Part shown: positions 63,344 through 64,000 of the stretch, piece by piece | Layout: each line of letters begins with the position of its first letter | Position numbering within the stretch: position 1 is the stretch's first letter | Assembly (NCBI RefSeq): GCF_021648885.1 | Contig: NZ_JAKJHZ010000012.1 | Span: forward strand, 62,001-126,000 | DNA length: 64,000 nucleotides | Direction: 5' to 3' | From: Nocardioides potassii | GTDB taxonomy: Bacteria > Actinomycetota > Actinomycetes > Propionibacteriales > Nocardioidaceae | Made by a program: the position numbers and the translations under genes | Notes under the pieces: generated by a model | What the model was told of the DNA's origin: nothing | Databases searched by the model: none | What the model saw: only the letters and a program-made list of their open reading frames with translations

Positions 63344-64000
63344 GTGCTGAGTCCGGAGCTCGTCCACACCGTCCAGACCGTCATCGCCGCTGCAGCAGAA
63401 CCGGCGGGCCTGATGCCGGCCCGCAACCAGATGGCGCTCTCGCTCGGGTGGCACATCATCCTGGCCTGCTTCGGGGTCGCCTTCCCGGCGATCATCTTCG
63501 TGATGCACCTGCGGGGGATCCGCCGTGACGACCCGGTGGCCCTCGAGCTCGCCCGCCGGTGGGCGAAGGTGTCGGCGGTGCTGTTCGCGATCGGCGCGGT
63601 GTCCGGCACGGTGCTCAGCTTCGAGATGGGCCTGCTCTGGCCGGGGCTGATGGGCACGTACGGCGACGTGCTCGGCCTCCCGTTCGCCTTCGAGGGGCTC
63701 GCGTTCTTCGTCGAGGCGATCTTCCTCGGCATCTACCTCTACGGCTGGGGCCGGATGCCGGCCCGTCAGCACGTGCTGATGGTCCTGCCGATGGCGGTCA
63801 CCGGGATCATCGGCGCCTACTGCGTCGTCGCCGTCAACGCGTGGATGAACGTCCCGACCGGCTTCCGCCTCGTCGACGGCGAGGTCACCGACGTACAGCC
63901 GTGGTCGGTGCTGTTCAACCAGCACGCGTTCCTCCAGTTCGCCCACATGTGGGTCGGCGCCTACATGGTCGTCGGGTTCAGCATCGCCGGGGTGTACGCC
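63344..64000 (+). CDS. cydA: Cytochrome bd ubiquinol oxidase subunit I (5' part)
   Basis: 219 codons of a CydA-type quinol oxidase subunit, cut by the window end. Visible are SLGWHIILACFG, with the His expected as a haem ligand near residue 34, and GLPFAFEGLAFFVEAIFLGIYLYGWGR, whose Glu residues match those of the CydA proton/haem region. It oxidises quinol with O2 in the membrane. GTG at 63344 after GGAGG is the likely start, though the spacing is short; an ATG at 63413 is less likely. The Rex operator just upstream fits cydA regulation. Confidence 0.85.
   Translation, partial: MLSPELVHTVQTVIAAAAEPAGLMPARNQMALSLGWHIILACFGVAFPAIIFVMHLRGIRRDDPVALELARRWAKVSAVLFAIGAVSGTVLSFEMGLLWPGLMGTYGDVLGLPFAFEGLAFFVEAIFLGIYLYGWGRMPARQHVLMVLPMAVTGIIGAYCVVAVNAWMNVPTGFRLVDGEVTDVQPWSVLFNQHAFLQFAHMWVGAYMVVGFSIAGVYA

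Noticed and set aside
1..64000. CRISPR arrays, insertion sequences, prophage
   Set aside because: No regularly spaced repeats, transposase, integrase or phage structural genes were seen.

Overview
High-GC DNA with frequent GTG starts and 4-nt ATGA/GTGA stop-start overlaps. It carries a whiB7 gene with a leader ORF and attenuator, the adnA-adnB / nudC / mycoredoxin / uvrD2 gene set, UPF0182, DUF2342 and PPA1309-type genes, and an initiator tRNA with the actinobacterial sequence. This points to an actinobacterial chromosome, most likely Nocardioidaceae (Nocardioides-like). That assignment rests on gene content and style, not on a database search. No phage, insertion sequence or CRISPR array was seen.

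Region 1 (about 0.4-25.5 kb) is a nucleobase or ureide catabolic region. After the 3' end of a plsC-type acyltransferase comes a minus-strand trio, DUF2877 - FdrA - DUF1116. These are homologues of the E. coli AllH, AllF and AllG oxamate carbamoyltransferase subunits. They are divergent from a PucR-type regulator. Further on are a uracil-type NCS2 permease, a three-subunit molybdenum hydroxylase, a CoxG-like protein and an amidase. ATP-dependent hydantoinase subunits HyuA and HyuB follow, then (after several accessory genes) a carbamate kinase and a barbiturase/cyanurate-hydrolase-family ring-opening amidohydrolase. Together they suggest oxidative pyrimidine breakdown (uracil to barbiturate to ureidomalonate) in which the ureido group is released as carbamoyl phosphate and used to make ATP. 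This is the most interesting hypothesis in the window.

Region 2 (25.6-38.8 kb) is a genome-maintenance and redox block: AdnA and AdnB helicase-nucleases, purine nucleoside phosphorylase, NudC, a ScoMcrA-head-like protein, a mycoredoxin, a MarR/DoxX pair, UvrD2, and whiB7 with its attenuator.

Region 3 (38.8-50.9 kb) is housekeeping and conserved hypothetical genes: small zinc-ribbon proteins, enoyl-CoA hydratase, a PHP protein, a YgjP-like metalloprotease, a Tat-exported protein, NUDIX, DUF2342, MoaE, a PDZ-Lon-like protease, a PPA1309-type protein, UPF0182 and tRNA-fMet.

Region 4 (51-63.3 kb) is an aromatic catabolic island: a branched-chain-type ABC importer, an AraC regulator and a tightly coupled hydroxyquinol pathway (FAD phenol hydroxylase, maleylacetate reductase, hydroxyquinol dioxygenase, thiolase, CoA-transferase A and B). 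It converts a resorcinol-like phenol to acetyl-CoA and succinyl-CoA. The window ends inside a cydA-type oxidase gene preceded by a perfect Rex operator.
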